Assembly (NCBI RefSeq): GCF_900112575.1
Contig: NZ_FOMH01000016.1
Span: 62,001 to 126,000 of the forward strand
DNA length: 64,000 nucleotides
Source of the DNA: Flavobacterium phragmitis
GTDB taxonomy: Bacteria; Bacteroidota; Bacteroidia; Flavobacteriales; Flavobacteriaceae
Direction of reading: 5' to 3'
Under the pieces are notes generated by a model, which was not told the origin of the DNA, searched no databases, and was given only the letters and a program-made list of their open reading frames with translations. Shown piece by piece: positions 8,944 through 18,914 of the stretch. The stretch's first letter is position 1. Each line of letters starts with the position of its first letter. The position numbers were made by a program, and so were the translations under genes.

Positions 8944-10365
8944 ATGAGGAATTTCAAATCACTTTTAACGACAATAGTATTAGTATTTACTGCTGTTACG
9001 ACACAAGCCGAAAATAAGGTAACACAAGTTGAAACACTCGAAGCCTTAGAACAGTCTGCCAATGGCAACGGTCAAAATATCCAGATGAAACCGGGAGTTT
9101 ATTCATTTGCTGATTATTTAACGAAAGACAGGATAACTAAGTTATTATCAGAACTTCCGAAAGCAACAGAACAGCAAAAGCGTCCTCCTCGTTGGTTTTT
9201 ACGCTTTAAAGGCAATAACAACACCTTTGATTTTACAGGAGTTACCTTCGAAATCAATACCGAATTATATAAAATTTTACCCTACGGTTATACACGCTGT
9301 ATTTTTATTGATGGAAATGGTAATACCATAAAAGGTTTAACCATTAAAAATACCGGTCCTAAAAATATAGGAAGTAATGGTAATATACTTTCAATTTTTG
9401 GAGACAATACTTTATTGGAAGATGTCAAATTGTATGTAAGCGGTTCAACTTATGGATATGGAGATTTGTTTGGAAAAGGAGGTCCAAATTTGACTGGTCT
9501 TCAGAAACAAAGCGGAATTATGATTGCAGGTAAAAACAATACAGTTAAAAGATGCAAAGTTTTTAGCCGTGCGTTTGGACACTGTTTTTACATCCAGACA
9601 CAAGGACATAATACCGATAATGTGGTTTTAGAAGATTGTTATGCTGAAGGTGAAATGCGTACTACAAATGATATGCTGGCAGAATCAGGAGGTCTGGCAG
9701 AAAAATTAAAATATCAAAGCGTATATCAAAATCGTGATGGTCGTTATATGATTAGTCCGGGATATACAAAATCACTCTGTGAAGATGGTTTTCGCACGTA
9801 TGGCGGAGTAGGTAAAGTTACGCTTCTTAATTGTACCTCAAAAAACACCCGTTCAGGTTTTGAAATCGGAGGAACAGATGATGCTAAAAATCAAACGCTA
9901 TTACAAGGCTGTCAGGCTTTTGGAACAGAAAGAGGGTTTTTGATCGGGTCTAACGTAGTAGTGCGTGATTGCAGAGCAGACATGCAATTTGGACCATTAT
10001 TATATCTTAGAGAAAATACGGTAGGTGCTGATGTAGAATTAGAATTAGTTCCAGACATGCCAAAATCATTGGTACACACTATAGCGACGATTGCGGGGAA
10101 AAACCATCGGGTAAAACTGTATGCAAATGATACACAAACAGCAATGCCAAGTTTACCTATAATGTTGGGATTTGGGATGCCGGCTCATGCAGAAATGAGT
10201 TCTCCTATTTTACCAATGCCAACAGAAAATATTGTAGTAATTAATGATTTACAGCATAGTTTCATCATAAAAAATGATGATGCTAAAAATCTTGAAATTA
10301 AATCGACCCTACCACAGTTAACGAATACCGAAACGCAGACAATGAATGGTAAAGGTAAATGGTAA
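8944..10365 (+). CDS. Secreted right-handed beta-helix protein (possible polysaccharide lyase)
   Basis: I chose the ATG at 8944 because it gives a clean signal peptide (MRNFKSLLTT... ending near 'TQAE'). The TTG at 8911 would add 11 unsuitable residues. The 473-residue product is a parallel beta-helix: repeated short strands such as 'GNTIKGLTIKN', 'NTLLEDVKLYV' and 'NVVLEDCYAEG' recur along the chain. The 'HCFYIQTQGHN' and 'RSGFEIGG' turns are typical of PL6-like or poly-GlcA/GalA lyase folds. It could be a lyase, an epimerase or a carbohydrate-binding helix. No catalytic set is recognisable with confidence. Confidence 0.75.
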   Translation: MRNFKSLLTTIVLVFTAVTTQAENKVTQVETLEALEQSANGNGQNIQMKPGVYSFADYLTKDRITKLLSELPKATEQQKRPPRWFLRFKGNNNTFDFTGVTFEINTELYKILPYGYTRCIFIDGNGNTIKGLTIKNTGPKNIGSNGNILSIFGDNTLLEDVKLYVSGSTYGYGDLFGKGGPNLTGLQKQSGIMIAGKNNTVKRCKVFSRAFGHCFYIQTQGHNTDNVVLEDCYAEGEMRTTNDMLAESGGLAEKLKYQSVYQNRDGRYMISPGYTKSLCEDGFRTYGGVGKVTLLNCTSKNTRSGFEIGGTDDAKNQTLLQGCQAFGTERGFLIGSNVVVRDCRADMQFGPLLYLRENTVGADVELELVPDMPKSLVHTIATIAGKNHRVKLYANDTQTAMPSLPIMLGFGMPAHAEMSSPILPMPTENIVVINDLQHSFIIKNDDAKNLEIKSTLPQLTNTETQTMNGKGKW

Positions 10366-10404
10366 AAGTGAAGTGATGCTGATAAAATTGAAAATTAAAG
10401 AAGA

Positions 10405-12009
10405 ATGAGCACTAAATTCAGATTACTATTTTTTATAAGCTTTTTAAGTTTAAGTGGTTATAGTCAGATATGGCAATGGAGTGTAAAAGTAAACACAACT
10501 ATTTCTGCAGAAACAAATGACCATCCGCAAGCTTTTTTATGGATTCCCGAAAATTGCAAGCAGGTTAAAGGTATTGTTTTTGGGCAACATAATATGATTG
10601 AAGAAGGGATCCTCGAACACTCATATTTTAGAAAAGTATTAGCGGAGTTGGGTTTTGCTGCAATTTGGGTTACTCCCGTAATAAGTTGGACATACGATAC
10701 CACTAAAAATGAGGATAAAATAATTGAAAATGTATTTCAGTCCTTAGCAGAAGTTTCCGGATATAAGGAGTTGGCTCAGGTGCCAATTGTTCCAATTGGA
10801 CATTCTGCGATGGCAAGTTTTCCATGGAATTATGCCGCATTTAATCCGCAACGTACCTTAGCTTTAGTTTCCATTCATGGCGATGCACCACAAAGTACTT
10901 TAATAGGAAGCGGTAAGCCTAATCCTGATTGGGGCAATCGAAATATAGATGGTATTCCCGCTTTGTTTATTATGGGAGAATACGAATGGTGGGAAGCCAG
11001 AATTCAGCCGGCATATAAATACATAGCTAAGCATCCCAAAAGTGTGATTACACTATTTGCTGATGCTGGGCATGGTCATTTTGATTATTCGGATGAGCTG
11101 GTAAAATATATGGCAGACTATATAAAAGCGGCAGCTATTCGTAGACTTCCTTCAAAGTCAGAAATAAGTGGTTTTACTACATTAAAAGAAGTAGAGCCAA
11201 GTTCGGGCTGGCTGATGGATAAATGGCGAAAAGATTCGATTTCTCAAGCTGTTCCTGCTTCTTTTGATAAATTCAATGGTAATCGCGCAACAAGTTCCTG
11301 GGTTTTTAATAAAAAAATGGCAATGGCCACCGAATCATTTTATGCCAGAGCGAGAGGAAAAAAACAACAATTTATTGGGTTTAAGCAAAACGGTAAGATT
11401 GTAGAATCAGTAAAGAACCATGCTAATTTTCAGCCCAAATTTGTACCTAATGCAGATGGAATAACTTTTAATTTAAGTGCTTTTTTTTCCGATTCCACTC
11501 ATACTAAATCTGCTTCGTCGCATGCCGTTACAAAACTCCAATTGGATAGAATTTGCGGACCAGTTAAAAAGGTAAATGATTCAACCTTTCAAATTAGTTT
11601 TGATAAGCTGGGTTTTAATAATACAAAACGAAGTAGTGATATTTGGTTGTTAGCACATAATGAAGGTGATGAGAATTACAAAAGTGCTGTACAGCAGGTA
11701 AACATAAAATTTCCACTTTTTAACAAATCTGGCAAACAGCAAACGATTCAGTTTAATGCGCTGAAAGATGTTACTGCAAAAGTAAAAGCAGTACCATTAA
11801 AAGCTGTTTCCGACCAAAATACAACGGTACGATTTTATGTTAAAGAAGGACCGGCTTTCATCAGGGAAAACACTTTGTATTTTTCGAAAATACCACCTAA
11901 ATCGAAGTTTCCAATAAAAGTTACAGTAGTGGCTTGGCAATACGGAAATCAAACAGATTTACAATCAGCGACACCAGTAGAAAATCATTTTTTTATTAAA
12001 AAAGAATAA
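10405..12009 (+). CDS. Secreted alpha/beta hydrolase (putative carbohydrate esterase)
   Basis: The 534-residue protein has a signal peptide ending near 'SGYSQ'. Residues about 35-245 form an alpha/beta hydrolase fold with the nucleophile elbow G-H-S134-A-M. A later 'GHGHFDYS' supplies the probable catalytic histidine. The last 290 residues look like two beta-rich accessory domains and contain no known motif. In this operon a role in removing acyl or methyl esters from the polymer is plausible but inferred. It ends two bases before the GH97 start at 12012, so the two are probably translated together. Confidence 0.75.
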   Translation: MSTKFRLLFFISFLSLSGYSQIWQWSVKVNTTISAETNDHPQAFLWIPENCKQVKGIVFGQHNMIEEGILEHSYFRKVLAELGFAAIWVTPVISWTYDTTKNEDKIIENVFQSLAEVSGYKELAQVPIVPIGHSAMASFPWNYAAFNPQRTLALVSIHGDAPQSTLIGSGKPNPDWGNRNIDGIPALFIMGEYEWWEARIQPAYKYIAKHPKSVITLFADAGHGHFDYSDELVKYMADYIKAAAIRRLPSKSEISGFTTLKEVEPSSGWLMDKWRKDSISQAVPASFDKFNGNRATSSWVFNKKMAMATESFYARARGKKQQFIGFKQNGKIVESVKNHANFQPKFVPNADGITFNLSAFFSDSTHTKSASSHAVTKLQLDRICGPVKKVNDSTFQISFDKLGFNNTKRSSDIWLLAHNEGDENYKSAVQQVNIKFPLFNKSGKQQTIQFNALKDVTAKVKAVPLKAVSDQNTTVRFYVKEGPAFIRENTLYFSKIPPKSKFPIKVTVVAWQYGNQTDLQSATPVENHFFIKKE

Positions 12010-12011
12010 AT

Positions 12012-13967
12012 ATGAAAAACATACATCAAAAATATAGTTTAATACTCTTAGTATTCTTTATACAGATAGGAGTCTTTGCACAAACCATTATAAATGAAAC
12101 ACTGCAAAAGTTAAATTCGCCTGATGGTAATTATGAATTTACTTTTTACCAAAAAGAACTTACAGCAAGTAAGAAACAAATGTATTATTCTCTTTCTTAT
12201 AAAGGAAAACCTGTAGTCTTGGAATCAGAATTAGGGGTATTGATTGAAAATCAAACTTTCGAATCGGCTTTAGGCATACCTAATGATACTTGTAAAGTAT
12301 GGGGAGAGAATCTTAATTTTAAGGGAGTACTTAAAAATACCGTAAATCAAACTTGGAAACCACTTTATGGAGAGAAGACTTTGATTACAGACCATTATAA
12401 TGAATTGACTCTTACATTTCGTAAGGGACAAGAAACTCCCACAAATTTGACAGACGGTTACGATAAGAATAAAAGTTATTTTATGAATGTTGTAGTCCGT
12501 GCGTACAATCAAGGTGTAGCATTTCGTTATTATTTTCCTGAACCTACCAACGGTCTTTTTCTGCATATTGTTGGAGAGCAAACGCAGTTTACGATGCCAG
12601 AAGGTACCTTGGCTTATTACGAACCTTGGGCACAAGGACCTTATGATTTACTGCCTCTTAAAAACTGGAAAGGACAAAGTGAACGTCCTTTAACCATGAA
12701 ATTATCCAACAAACTTAACGTCGCTATTACAGAAGCGCAGATGGTGGATTATTCGCGAATGAAATTGAGTTTAAATCCAACGAAACCCAATACAATTCAG
12801 GCCGCTTTGTATGGAAGTGTTGATGTAATTCCGGCTTATGCAACGCCTTGGCGTGTCATCATGGTTGCAGACAAAGCAGCAGATTTAATTGCAAATAATG
12901 ACATCATACTGAATCTAAACCCGGAAAATCAAATAAAAAATACAGCTTTTATCAAACCGGGCAAAGTAATTCGTGTTGCAAAACTAACTCAGGCCGATGC
13001 TAAAAAATGTGTTGATTTTGCAGTAGAGAGAGGTTTGCAGTACATTCATTTAGATGCGGGTTGGTATGGTCCGGAAATGAAAATGAGTTCTGATGCTACT
13101 ACGGTTTCAGAAACTAAAGATTTCAATATGCCAGAGTTAACAGCTTATGCTTCATCAAAAGGAATAGGAGTTTGGGTATATGTGAATCAAAGAGCTTTAG
13201 TGCAACAGCTTGATAGTATTTTACCATTATATAAAAAATGGGGAATTAAAGGTATTAAATTCGGATTTGTACAAGTTGGAAATCAACGTTGGTCGACCTG
13301 GCTTCATGAAGCAATTAAAAAATGTGCCGAGTATGAAATGATGGTAGACATACATGACGAATATCGTCCTACAGGATTTAGTCGTACCTATCCCAATTTA
13401 ATGACACAAGAAGGAGTTCGTGGTAACGAAGAAATGCCAGATGCTAATCACAATACTATTTTACCTTTTACTCGTTTCTTAGCAGGCCCAGCGGATTATA
13501 CGATTGCTTATTACAATAATCGTATTAAAAATACTCATGCCCATCAGTTGGCCTTGTCCGTGGTGTATTATAGTCCAATCCAATTCTTCTATTGGTATGA
13601 TCAGCCTGCATTTTACCAAGGAGAACCAGAAATAGAATTCTTTGATAAAGTTCATACAGTATGGGATGAAACAAAGGTCATTAATGGTGAAGTAGGAGAG
13701 TTTATTACAATAGCCCGTAAAAAAGGAGATGATTGGTTTGTTGGCGCAATCACAAACAATCAATCACGTCAAATTACAATTCCTACCGCTTTTTTAACTA
13801 AAGGAAAAAAATACACTATCAAAACATTTCAGGATGATGATACAATTCAAACGCGAACCAAAGTAGCGGTTAAAGAACAAATCATAAAAGGAGGAGAAAC
13901 ACTTTCTTTTAATTTAAAAGCGAGTGGAGGAGTCGCGATTATAATTAGTGAATTGCCTAAAAAATAA
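12012..13967 (+). CDS. GH97 glycoside hydrolase, predicted inverting type
   Basis: The 651-residue protein starts with a signal peptide. It has the three-part GH97 layout: N-terminal beta-supersandwich, TIM barrel (about 290-560) and C-terminal beta-domain. The strand that holds the nucleophilic Asp in retaining GH97 enzymes reads G-I-K-F-G418-F here, so the nucleophile is glycine. Glu450 in 'HDEYRPTG' and Glu467 in 'QEGVRGNE' match the base and acid of inverting SusB-type enzymes. An inverting alpha-glycosidase is therefore predicted. The sugar is not determined, and alpha-glucosidase activity is only the best-known activity of that branch. A strong terminator follows. Confidence 0.9.
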   Translation: MKNIHQKYSLILLVFFIQIGVFAQTIINETLQKLNSPDGNYEFTFYQKELTASKKQMYYSLSYKGKPVVLESELGVLIENQTFESALGIPNDTCKVWGENLNFKGVLKNTVNQTWKPLYGEKTLITDHYNELTLTFRKGQETPTNLTDGYDKNKSYFMNVVVRAYNQGVAFRYYFPEPTNGLFLHIVGEQTQFTMPEGTLAYYEPWAQGPYDLLPLKNWKGQSERPLTMKLSNKLNVAITEAQMVDYSRMKLSLNPTKPNTIQAALYGSVDVIPAYATPWRVIMVADKAADLIANNDIILNLNPENQIKNTAFIKPGKVIRVAKLTQADAKKCVDFAVERGLQYIHLDAGWYGPEMKMSSDATTVSETKDFNMPELTAYASSKGIGVWVYVNQRALVQQLDSILPLYKKWGIKGIKFGFVQVGNQRWSTWLHEAIKKCAEYEMMVDIHDEYRPTGFSRTYPNLMTQEGVRGNEEMPDANHNTILPFTRFLAGPADYTIAYYNNRIKNTHAHQLALSVVYYSPIQFFYWYDQPAFYQGEPEIEFFDKVHTVWDETKVINGEVGEFITIARKKGDDWFVGAITNNQSRQITIPTAFLTKGKKYTIKTFQDDDTIQTRTKVAVKEQIIKGGETLSFNLKASGGVAIIISELPKK

Positions 13968-14310
13968 ATGGGCTATTAATAGGTAAACTAAAAGTCGCTC
14001 CAAAATTGGGAGCGACTTTTTCTATTTAAAAACTCAAGGCATTAGTATTTGCTTTTATAAATAACTTTCTACTAATGTCTTCATTTATAGCTTATGTAGA
14101 TTAATAAAACTATAATTTATACTCTTTGAACCATAATTTATCTTCCTAAAAATTAAAACGAACTAATATTGGGATTGTGTTTATAAATCAAATTTGGATA
14201 AACGGGCACAGCTATTAATTTAAGCATTAATCAATTTTTATAATTTACAAATTAGTCTAAAGAAGCATTTCATCTTTTGAAGAAAATAAAAAAGTAACAT
14301 TTAAAATAAA
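13968..14310. other. Intergenic region between two PUL transcripts
   Basis: This 343-bp AT-rich spacer holds the terminator at 13990-14023. The remaining 287 bp is presumably the promoter and leader region of the GH127 operon. I see no convincing TAnnTTTG element with a -33 TTG, no small gene and no repeat. Confidence 0.6.
13990..14023 (+). terminator. Strong intrinsic terminator after GH97
   Basis: The arms AAAAGTCGCTCC (13990-14001) and GGAGCGACTTTT (14009-14020) form a perfect 12-bp stem with a 7-nt loop and a T-rich tail. It ends the first PUL enzyme operon. Confidence 0.88.
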
Positions 14311-16248
14311 ATGAAGTATTTAAACAAGTCAAAGTATATCGTATTTTCTTTGATAACTATTATAACGACATCTGCACAGTCCCATTATCCCGGACAGCAT
14401 CAATCAAAAATAAAAGTTGGAGATACTAAAAATATCCAATTAACAGCTTTTGATCTTCAGAATGTGAAATTATTAGACAGTCCTTTTAAGGATAATATGA
14501 TTCGGGAAAGCAAATGGATTATGGATATTAGTGCCGATCGTTTGTTGCACAGTTTCCGTAATAATGCTGGGATATACAGTGGTTATGAAGGAGGTTATTT
14601 TACCATGAAAAAATTAGGCGGATGGGAATCCTTAGATTGTGAGTTGCGAGGCCACAGTACTGGACATATTCTTTCTGGTTTAGCTTTACTGTATGCTTCT
14701 ACTGGCGACAATAAATATAAAGTGAAATCTGATAGTATTGTATCTGGTTTAGCTGAAATACAAAAAGTACTAAACCAAAAAGGTTATCTCAGCGCTTTTC
14801 CCGAAAATTTAATTGATAGAGCTATAAAAGGACAAAAAGTCTGGGCTCCTTGGTACACACAACATAAATTATTTTCGGGACTTATAGATCAATATTTGTA
14901 TTGTGATAATAGCCTGGCGCTTGATATTGTTAAAGGTATGGGAGATTGGGCTTATCAAAAATTAAAACCTCTTTCTCAAGAAGAACGCAAAACGATGCTA
15001 CGCAATGAATTTGGAGGTATGAACGATTCCTTTTATGCTTTATATCAAATTACGGCAAATCCAAATTATAAATTCCTTGCGGAGTTCTTTTATCATGACG
15101 ATGCTTTAAATCCGTTGATTGATAAAGAAGATAATTTAAATAAGAGGCATGCCAATACCTATATTCCTAAATTAATTGGTATTTCACGCGCCTATGAATT
15201 AGAAGGAACAAATAAATATCGAGAAATATCTGAGTTCTTTTGGAATACCGTAGTAGACCATCATTCATTTATTACTGGCAGTAATAGTGATAAAGAAAAA
15301 TTTTTTGAACCTGATCACCAATCAGAACATTTGAGTGGATACACTGGCGAATCGTGTAATGTATATAATATGCTGAAACTGACGCGTCACTTGTTTGCGT
15401 ATGATCCTAAAATTAAATATGTCGATTTTTACGAAAAGGCTTTGTATAACCACATTTTAGGACAGCAAGATCCACAATCAGGAATGGTTGCATATTTCCT
15501 CCCTATGAAACCAGGCGCTCATAAAGTATACAGCACGCCAGAAGATTCCTTTTGGTGCTGTGTAGGAAGCGGATTTGAAAATCAGGCCAAGTATGGAGAA
15601 TTTATTTATTATCATGATAAGAAGAATTTGTTTGTCAACCTTTTTATTCCATCTCAATTGGTTTGGAAAGAGAAAGGATTAACGATTAAACAAGAAACAA
15701 CTTTTCCAAATCAAAATAATATCAAATTAACCATTAATACAGCGGGGTCAGAAGTTGTTCCGATAAATATTAGATATCCGAATTGGGCAACAGACGGCGC
15801 TAAGATTTCAATTAATGGCGAACAGCAAAAAATTACTGTAAAACCCGGTAATTATATCATGTTAAATCGCAAGTGGAAAAATGGGGATACTATCGAAGTG
15901 GTATTTGATTTACCGTTAAAGATTACACCTGCTCCAGATAATCCAAAAATAGTAGCAGTAACTTATGGACCAATTGTCTTGGCTGCCGAATTAGGTAATG
16001 CCGATATGATAGAGCCGGCTCCCTTTAGTAATCCTAAATTATACAATGATTATTATACCTACGATTATCATGTTCCAGCTTCGATTACAAATAAGCTGAA
16101 CTATTCATCTAAGGAATTACTAAAAAATATTTCCAAAGTAAAAAATAACATTTTGTTGTTTAAGATTAAGGGAAATGAAGAAACACTTAAACCAATTTCT
16201 GATATACACAGACAGCGATATACTATTTATTGGGAACTAAATAAATAA
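14311..16248 (+). CDS. GH127 beta-L-arabinofuranosidase (DUF1680)
   Basis: The 645-residue secreted protein (signal peptide ending near 'TSAQ') matches GH127 in length and content. 'LRGHSTGHILSGL' is the family's His-rich helix. The zinc-thiolate catalytic site known from Bifidobacterium HypBA1 (one Glu and three Cys) is complete: E347 and C349 in 'GESCNVYNML', and the adjacent pair C416-C417 in 'FWCCVG'. These enzymes release beta-L-arabinofuranose, classically from hydroxyproline-linked arabino-oligosaccharides of extensin, and also from pectin side chains. It opens a new transcript, 16 bp before the GH88 gene. Confidence 0.9.
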   Translation: MKYLNKSKYIVFSLITIITTSAQSHYPGQHQSKIKVGDTKNIQLTAFDLQNVKLLDSPFKDNMIRESKWIMDISADRLLHSFRNNAGIYSGYEGGYFTMKKLGGWESLDCELRGHSTGHILSGLALLYASTGDNKYKVKSDSIVSGLAEIQKVLNQKGYLSAFPENLIDRAIKGQKVWAPWYTQHKLFSGLIDQYLYCDNSLALDIVKGMGDWAYQKLKPLSQEERKTMLRNEFGGMNDSFYALYQITANPNYKFLAEFFYHDDALNPLIDKEDNLNKRHANTYIPKLIGISRAYELEGTNKYREISEFFWNTVVDHHSFITGSNSDKEKFFEPDHQSEHLSGYTGESCNVYNMLKLTRHLFAYDPKIKYVDFYEKALYNHILGQQDPQSGMVAYFLPMKPGAHKVYSTPEDSFWCCVGSGFENQAKYGEFIYYHDKKNLFVNLFIPSQLVWKEKGLTIKQETTFPNQNNIKLTINTAGSEVVPINIRYPNWATDGAKISINGEQQKITVKPGNYIMLNRKWKNGDTIEVVFDLPLKITPAPDNPKIVAVTYGPIVLAAELGNADMIEPAPFSNPKLYNDYYTYDYHVPASITNKLNYSSKELLKNISKVKNNILLFKIKGNEETLKPISDIHRQRYTIYWELNK

Positions 16249-16264
16249 TTACAGTAATAAGATT

Positions 16265-17506
16265 ATGATTCTAAACAAACAAGTAACAGTTATATTGGGA
16301 GTATTTATCCTGCTTGCCGGCTGTGGTAAACAATTGGTTCAATCTCCGGCAGAAAATGATTTCAATGTAGATGCCGAATTGAATTATTGTGTAAAGCAAA
16401 CCTCTAAAGCTTTAGCTCAAATTCCAGATAATGGTTTAATACCTAGAAATATCGCACCTAATGCCAGTCAATGGCGGATGGTAGATTACACCGATTGGAC
16501 CAGTGGTTTTTGGCCAGGGGAGTTATGGTATCTTTTTGAGGCGACTGCAGACAGTAAGTGGAAAAAAGTTGCAGATAAATATACGGAGTATTTAAAACCG
16601 CTTTCGGTTTCTCCAGCTACAGATCACGATTTAGGTTTTCAGGTATTTAGCAGTTATGGTAATGGGTATCGTTTAACCAAAGATACTGAATATAAATCAG
16701 TATTACTGAAAACTGCTGATACGTTGGCCACTTTATTTAACCCAAAAGTGGGTACTATTTTATCCTGGCCTCGTGATGTGCCAAACATGGAATGGCCTCA
16801 ACACAATACCATCATGGATAATATGATTAATTTGGAATTATTATTCTGGGCTTCCAAAAATGGCGGATCTAAACAATTATACGATATGGCAGTTAGCCAT
16901 GCAGCAGTAACCATGAATAACCATTTTAGACCCGATTACACTTCCTATCACGCAGTAGTTTATGATAAAGAAACGGGAAAAAAAATAAAAGGAGTTACAC
17001 ATCAGGGGTATAGTGACAGCAGTATGTGGGCACGCGGACAGGCTTGGGCAATTTACGGCTATACGATGGTATATCGTGAAACGAATGATCCAAAATTCCT
17101 TGATTTTGCACACAAAGTAACCCGCGTTTATTTAGATCGGTTACCAAAAGATCTAATTCCATATTGGGACTTTGATGATCCTGCAATTCCAAAGTCACCT
17201 CGTGATGCATCAGCAGCAGCTGTGGTTGCCTCAGCATTGTTAGAATTGGCTGTTTACACAACTGATAATAATCTGGCTAATGAGTACAATGAAAAAGCGT
17301 TGGGGATGTTAAAGGAGTTATCCGCAAACTATCAGAGCAAAAATCATAATTCAGCACTTTTATTACATTCTACAGGACATAAACCCGCTGGTTCTGAGAT
17401 TGATTATTCCATTATCTACGCCGATTATTATTATATAGAAGCATTATTGCGTTACAAAAAAATTGCTCAGGGTCAAAAGCCATTAATTACTTATAAACTT
17501 AACTAA
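16265..17506 (+). CDS. GH88 unsaturated glucuronyl/uronyl hydrolase (lipoprotein)
   Basis: The 413-residue lipoprotein (lipobox 'LLAGC') has the (alpha/alpha)6 barrel of GH88. Recognisable motifs are 'DWTSGFWPGELWYL', D122 in 'DHDLGFQV', D185 in 'IMDNMINLELL', 'WARGQAW' and 'RDASAAAVVAS'. The two aspartates correspond to the catalytic pair of unsaturated glucuronyl hydrolase. They hydrate and release the 4,5-unsaturated uronate left by polysaccharide lyases. Lipidation implies action in the periplasm or at the membrane, before uptake by the MFS transporter encoded next. This gene is the best evidence that the PUL works through lyases. Confidence 0.9.
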   Translation: MILNKQVTVILGVFILLAGCGKQLVQSPAENDFNVDAELNYCVKQTSKALAQIPDNGLIPRNIAPNASQWRMVDYTDWTSGFWPGELWYLFEATADSKWKKVADKYTEYLKPLSVSPATDHDLGFQVFSSYGNGYRLTKDTEYKSVLLKTADTLATLFNPKVGTILSWPRDVPNMEWPQHNTIMDNMINLELLFWASKNGGSKQLYDMAVSHAAVTMNNHFRPDYTSYHAVVYDKETGKKIKGVTHQGYSDSSMWARGQAWAIYGYTMVYRETNDPKFLDFAHKVTRVYLDRLPKDLIPYWDFDDPAIPKSPRDASAAAVVASALLELAVYTTDNNLANEYNEKALGMLKELSANYQSKNHNSALLLHSTGHKPAGSEIDYSIIYADYYYIEALLRYKKIAQGQKPLITYKLN

Positions 17507-17540
17507 TTATAAAACCAAAATTTTAATTGCCTTTTTTAAA

Positions 17541-18914
17541 ATGAAAAATAAAAAAATCATTTACTGGTCGGTCGTTGTGGCGTTGGCTGGTTTTCTTTTC
17601 GGCTTTGATACCGTTGTCATTTCGGGAGCCGATAAACAATTGCAGACATTATGGAATTCTTCGGATTTGTTTCATGGTTTGGTAGTCATGTCTTCTGCAC
17701 TTTGGGGAACTGTATTAGGAGCTGTTTTTGGAGCATTACCTACCAACAAATTAGGTCGCAAAAACACCTTGATTTTGATAGGAGTATTGTTCTTTTTGTC
17801 AGCGGTTGGAACTGCTTTTGCGAATTCCCCAATCATTTTTTCAATTTTCCGATTCCTGGGAGGCTTAGGTATTGGCGCCTCAACTATTGCTGCTCCAACC
17901 TATGTATCCGAAATTGCTCCGGCCAAAGACCGTGGTAAGTTAGTGGCACTATATCAATTTAACATCGTATTCGGTATTCTGATTGCTTTTCTTTCCAATT
18001 ATCTATTACAGGATATAGGAGAAAATTCATGGCGTTGGATGTTAGGTGTACAAGCAGCTCCAGCATTAATTTACACACTTTTGGTTTTGGGCATCCCAGA
18101 AAGTCCTCGTTACATTTTCGATTATAAAAAAGATGCAGTTAGAGCAAAAGAAATTCTTTTACTAGTAAACACTCCAGACGAAGCAGAGTTGGAATTAGAA
18201 GCTATGTCTAATGAAAAAGTAAAAGAAAAAGTAGACGAATCTATCTTTATGAAAAAATACAGAAAACCATTAATGTTGGCCTTCTTTATTGCCTTATTCA
18301 ATCAATTTTCTGGAATCAATGCATTTTTATATTATGCACCGAGGATTTTTGAATTGGCAGGTCTTGAAAAATCAGCTTCTTTCTTTAGCAGTATCGGAAT
18401 CGGAATGGTAAACTTAATATTTACACTGGTAGGGATTTCACTAATAGACAAATATGGTCGTAAAACTTTGATGTATTTGGGTTCTGTTGGCTATATTGTT
18501 TCTTTAGCTCTAGTGACTATGGCATTTTATTTTGAATGGAAAGGTATGGCAGTTCCTTTGTTTTTCTTTTTATTCATTGCTTCTCACGCAGTAGGACAAG
18601 GCTCGGTAATTTGGGTCTTTATTTCAGAATTGTTCCCTAATAAATTGCGTGCGGCAGGAACAGCTTTTGGAACTTCGGTACATTGGGTATTAGCGGCACT
18701 AATTCCATCTTTTATTCCTTTTTTGTTTAAACAAATTGGCGCAACTACAGTGTTCTCTATTTTCTGTCTAATGATGGTTTGGCAGTTACTATGGGTGTTT
18801 TTTCAAATGCCTGAAACTAAAGGTAGAACCCTCGAAGAACTTTCAGAAAGTTTAGCTGCAGAATCGTCTATTACACAAAATTCTAATAAAAAAGTTGAGA
18901 ATGAATTCATTTAG
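17541..18914 (+). CDS. MFS sugar porter (inner-membrane monosaccharide transporter)
   Basis: The 457-residue protein has twelve predicted membrane segments and sugar-porter hallmarks: 'GFLFGFDTVVISGA' in helix 1, 'NKLGRKN' in loop 2-3, 'PESPRY' after helix 6, 'QFSGINAFLYYAPRIF' in helix 7 and 'PETKGRTLEEL' near the end. This subfamily imports hexoses, pentoses or uronates by proton symport. With GH88 upstream and an SDR overlapping downstream, the most likely cargo is the released unsaturated uronate or a partner sugar. That is inference from context. The 3' end overlaps the SDR start by 14 bases. Confidence 0.9.
   Translation: MKNKKIIYWSVVVALAGFLFGFDTVVISGADKQLQTLWNSSDLFHGLVVMSSALWGTVLGAVFGALPTNKLGRKNTLILIGVLFFLSAVGTAFANSPIIFSIFRFLGGLGIGASTIAAPTYVSEIAPAKDRGKLVALYQFNIVFGILIAFLSNYLLQDIGENSWRWMLGVQAAPALIYTLLVLGIPESPRYIFDYKKDAVRAKEILLLVNTPDEAELELEAMSNEKVKEKVDESIFMKKYRKPLMLAFFIALFNQFSGINAFLYYAPRIFELAGLEKSASFFSSIGIGMVNLIFTLVGISLIDKYGRKTLMYLGSVGYIVSLALVTMAFYFEWKGMAVPLFFFLFIASHAVGQGSVIWVFISELFPNKLRAAGTAFGTSVHWVLAALIPSFIPFLFKQIGATTVFSIFCLMMVWQLLWVFFQMPETKGRTLEELSESLAAESSITQNSNKKVENEFI

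Noticed and set aside
12270..12635. 121-residue minus-strand open frame
   Set aside because: Antisense to the GH97 gene, with no start context or known motif.
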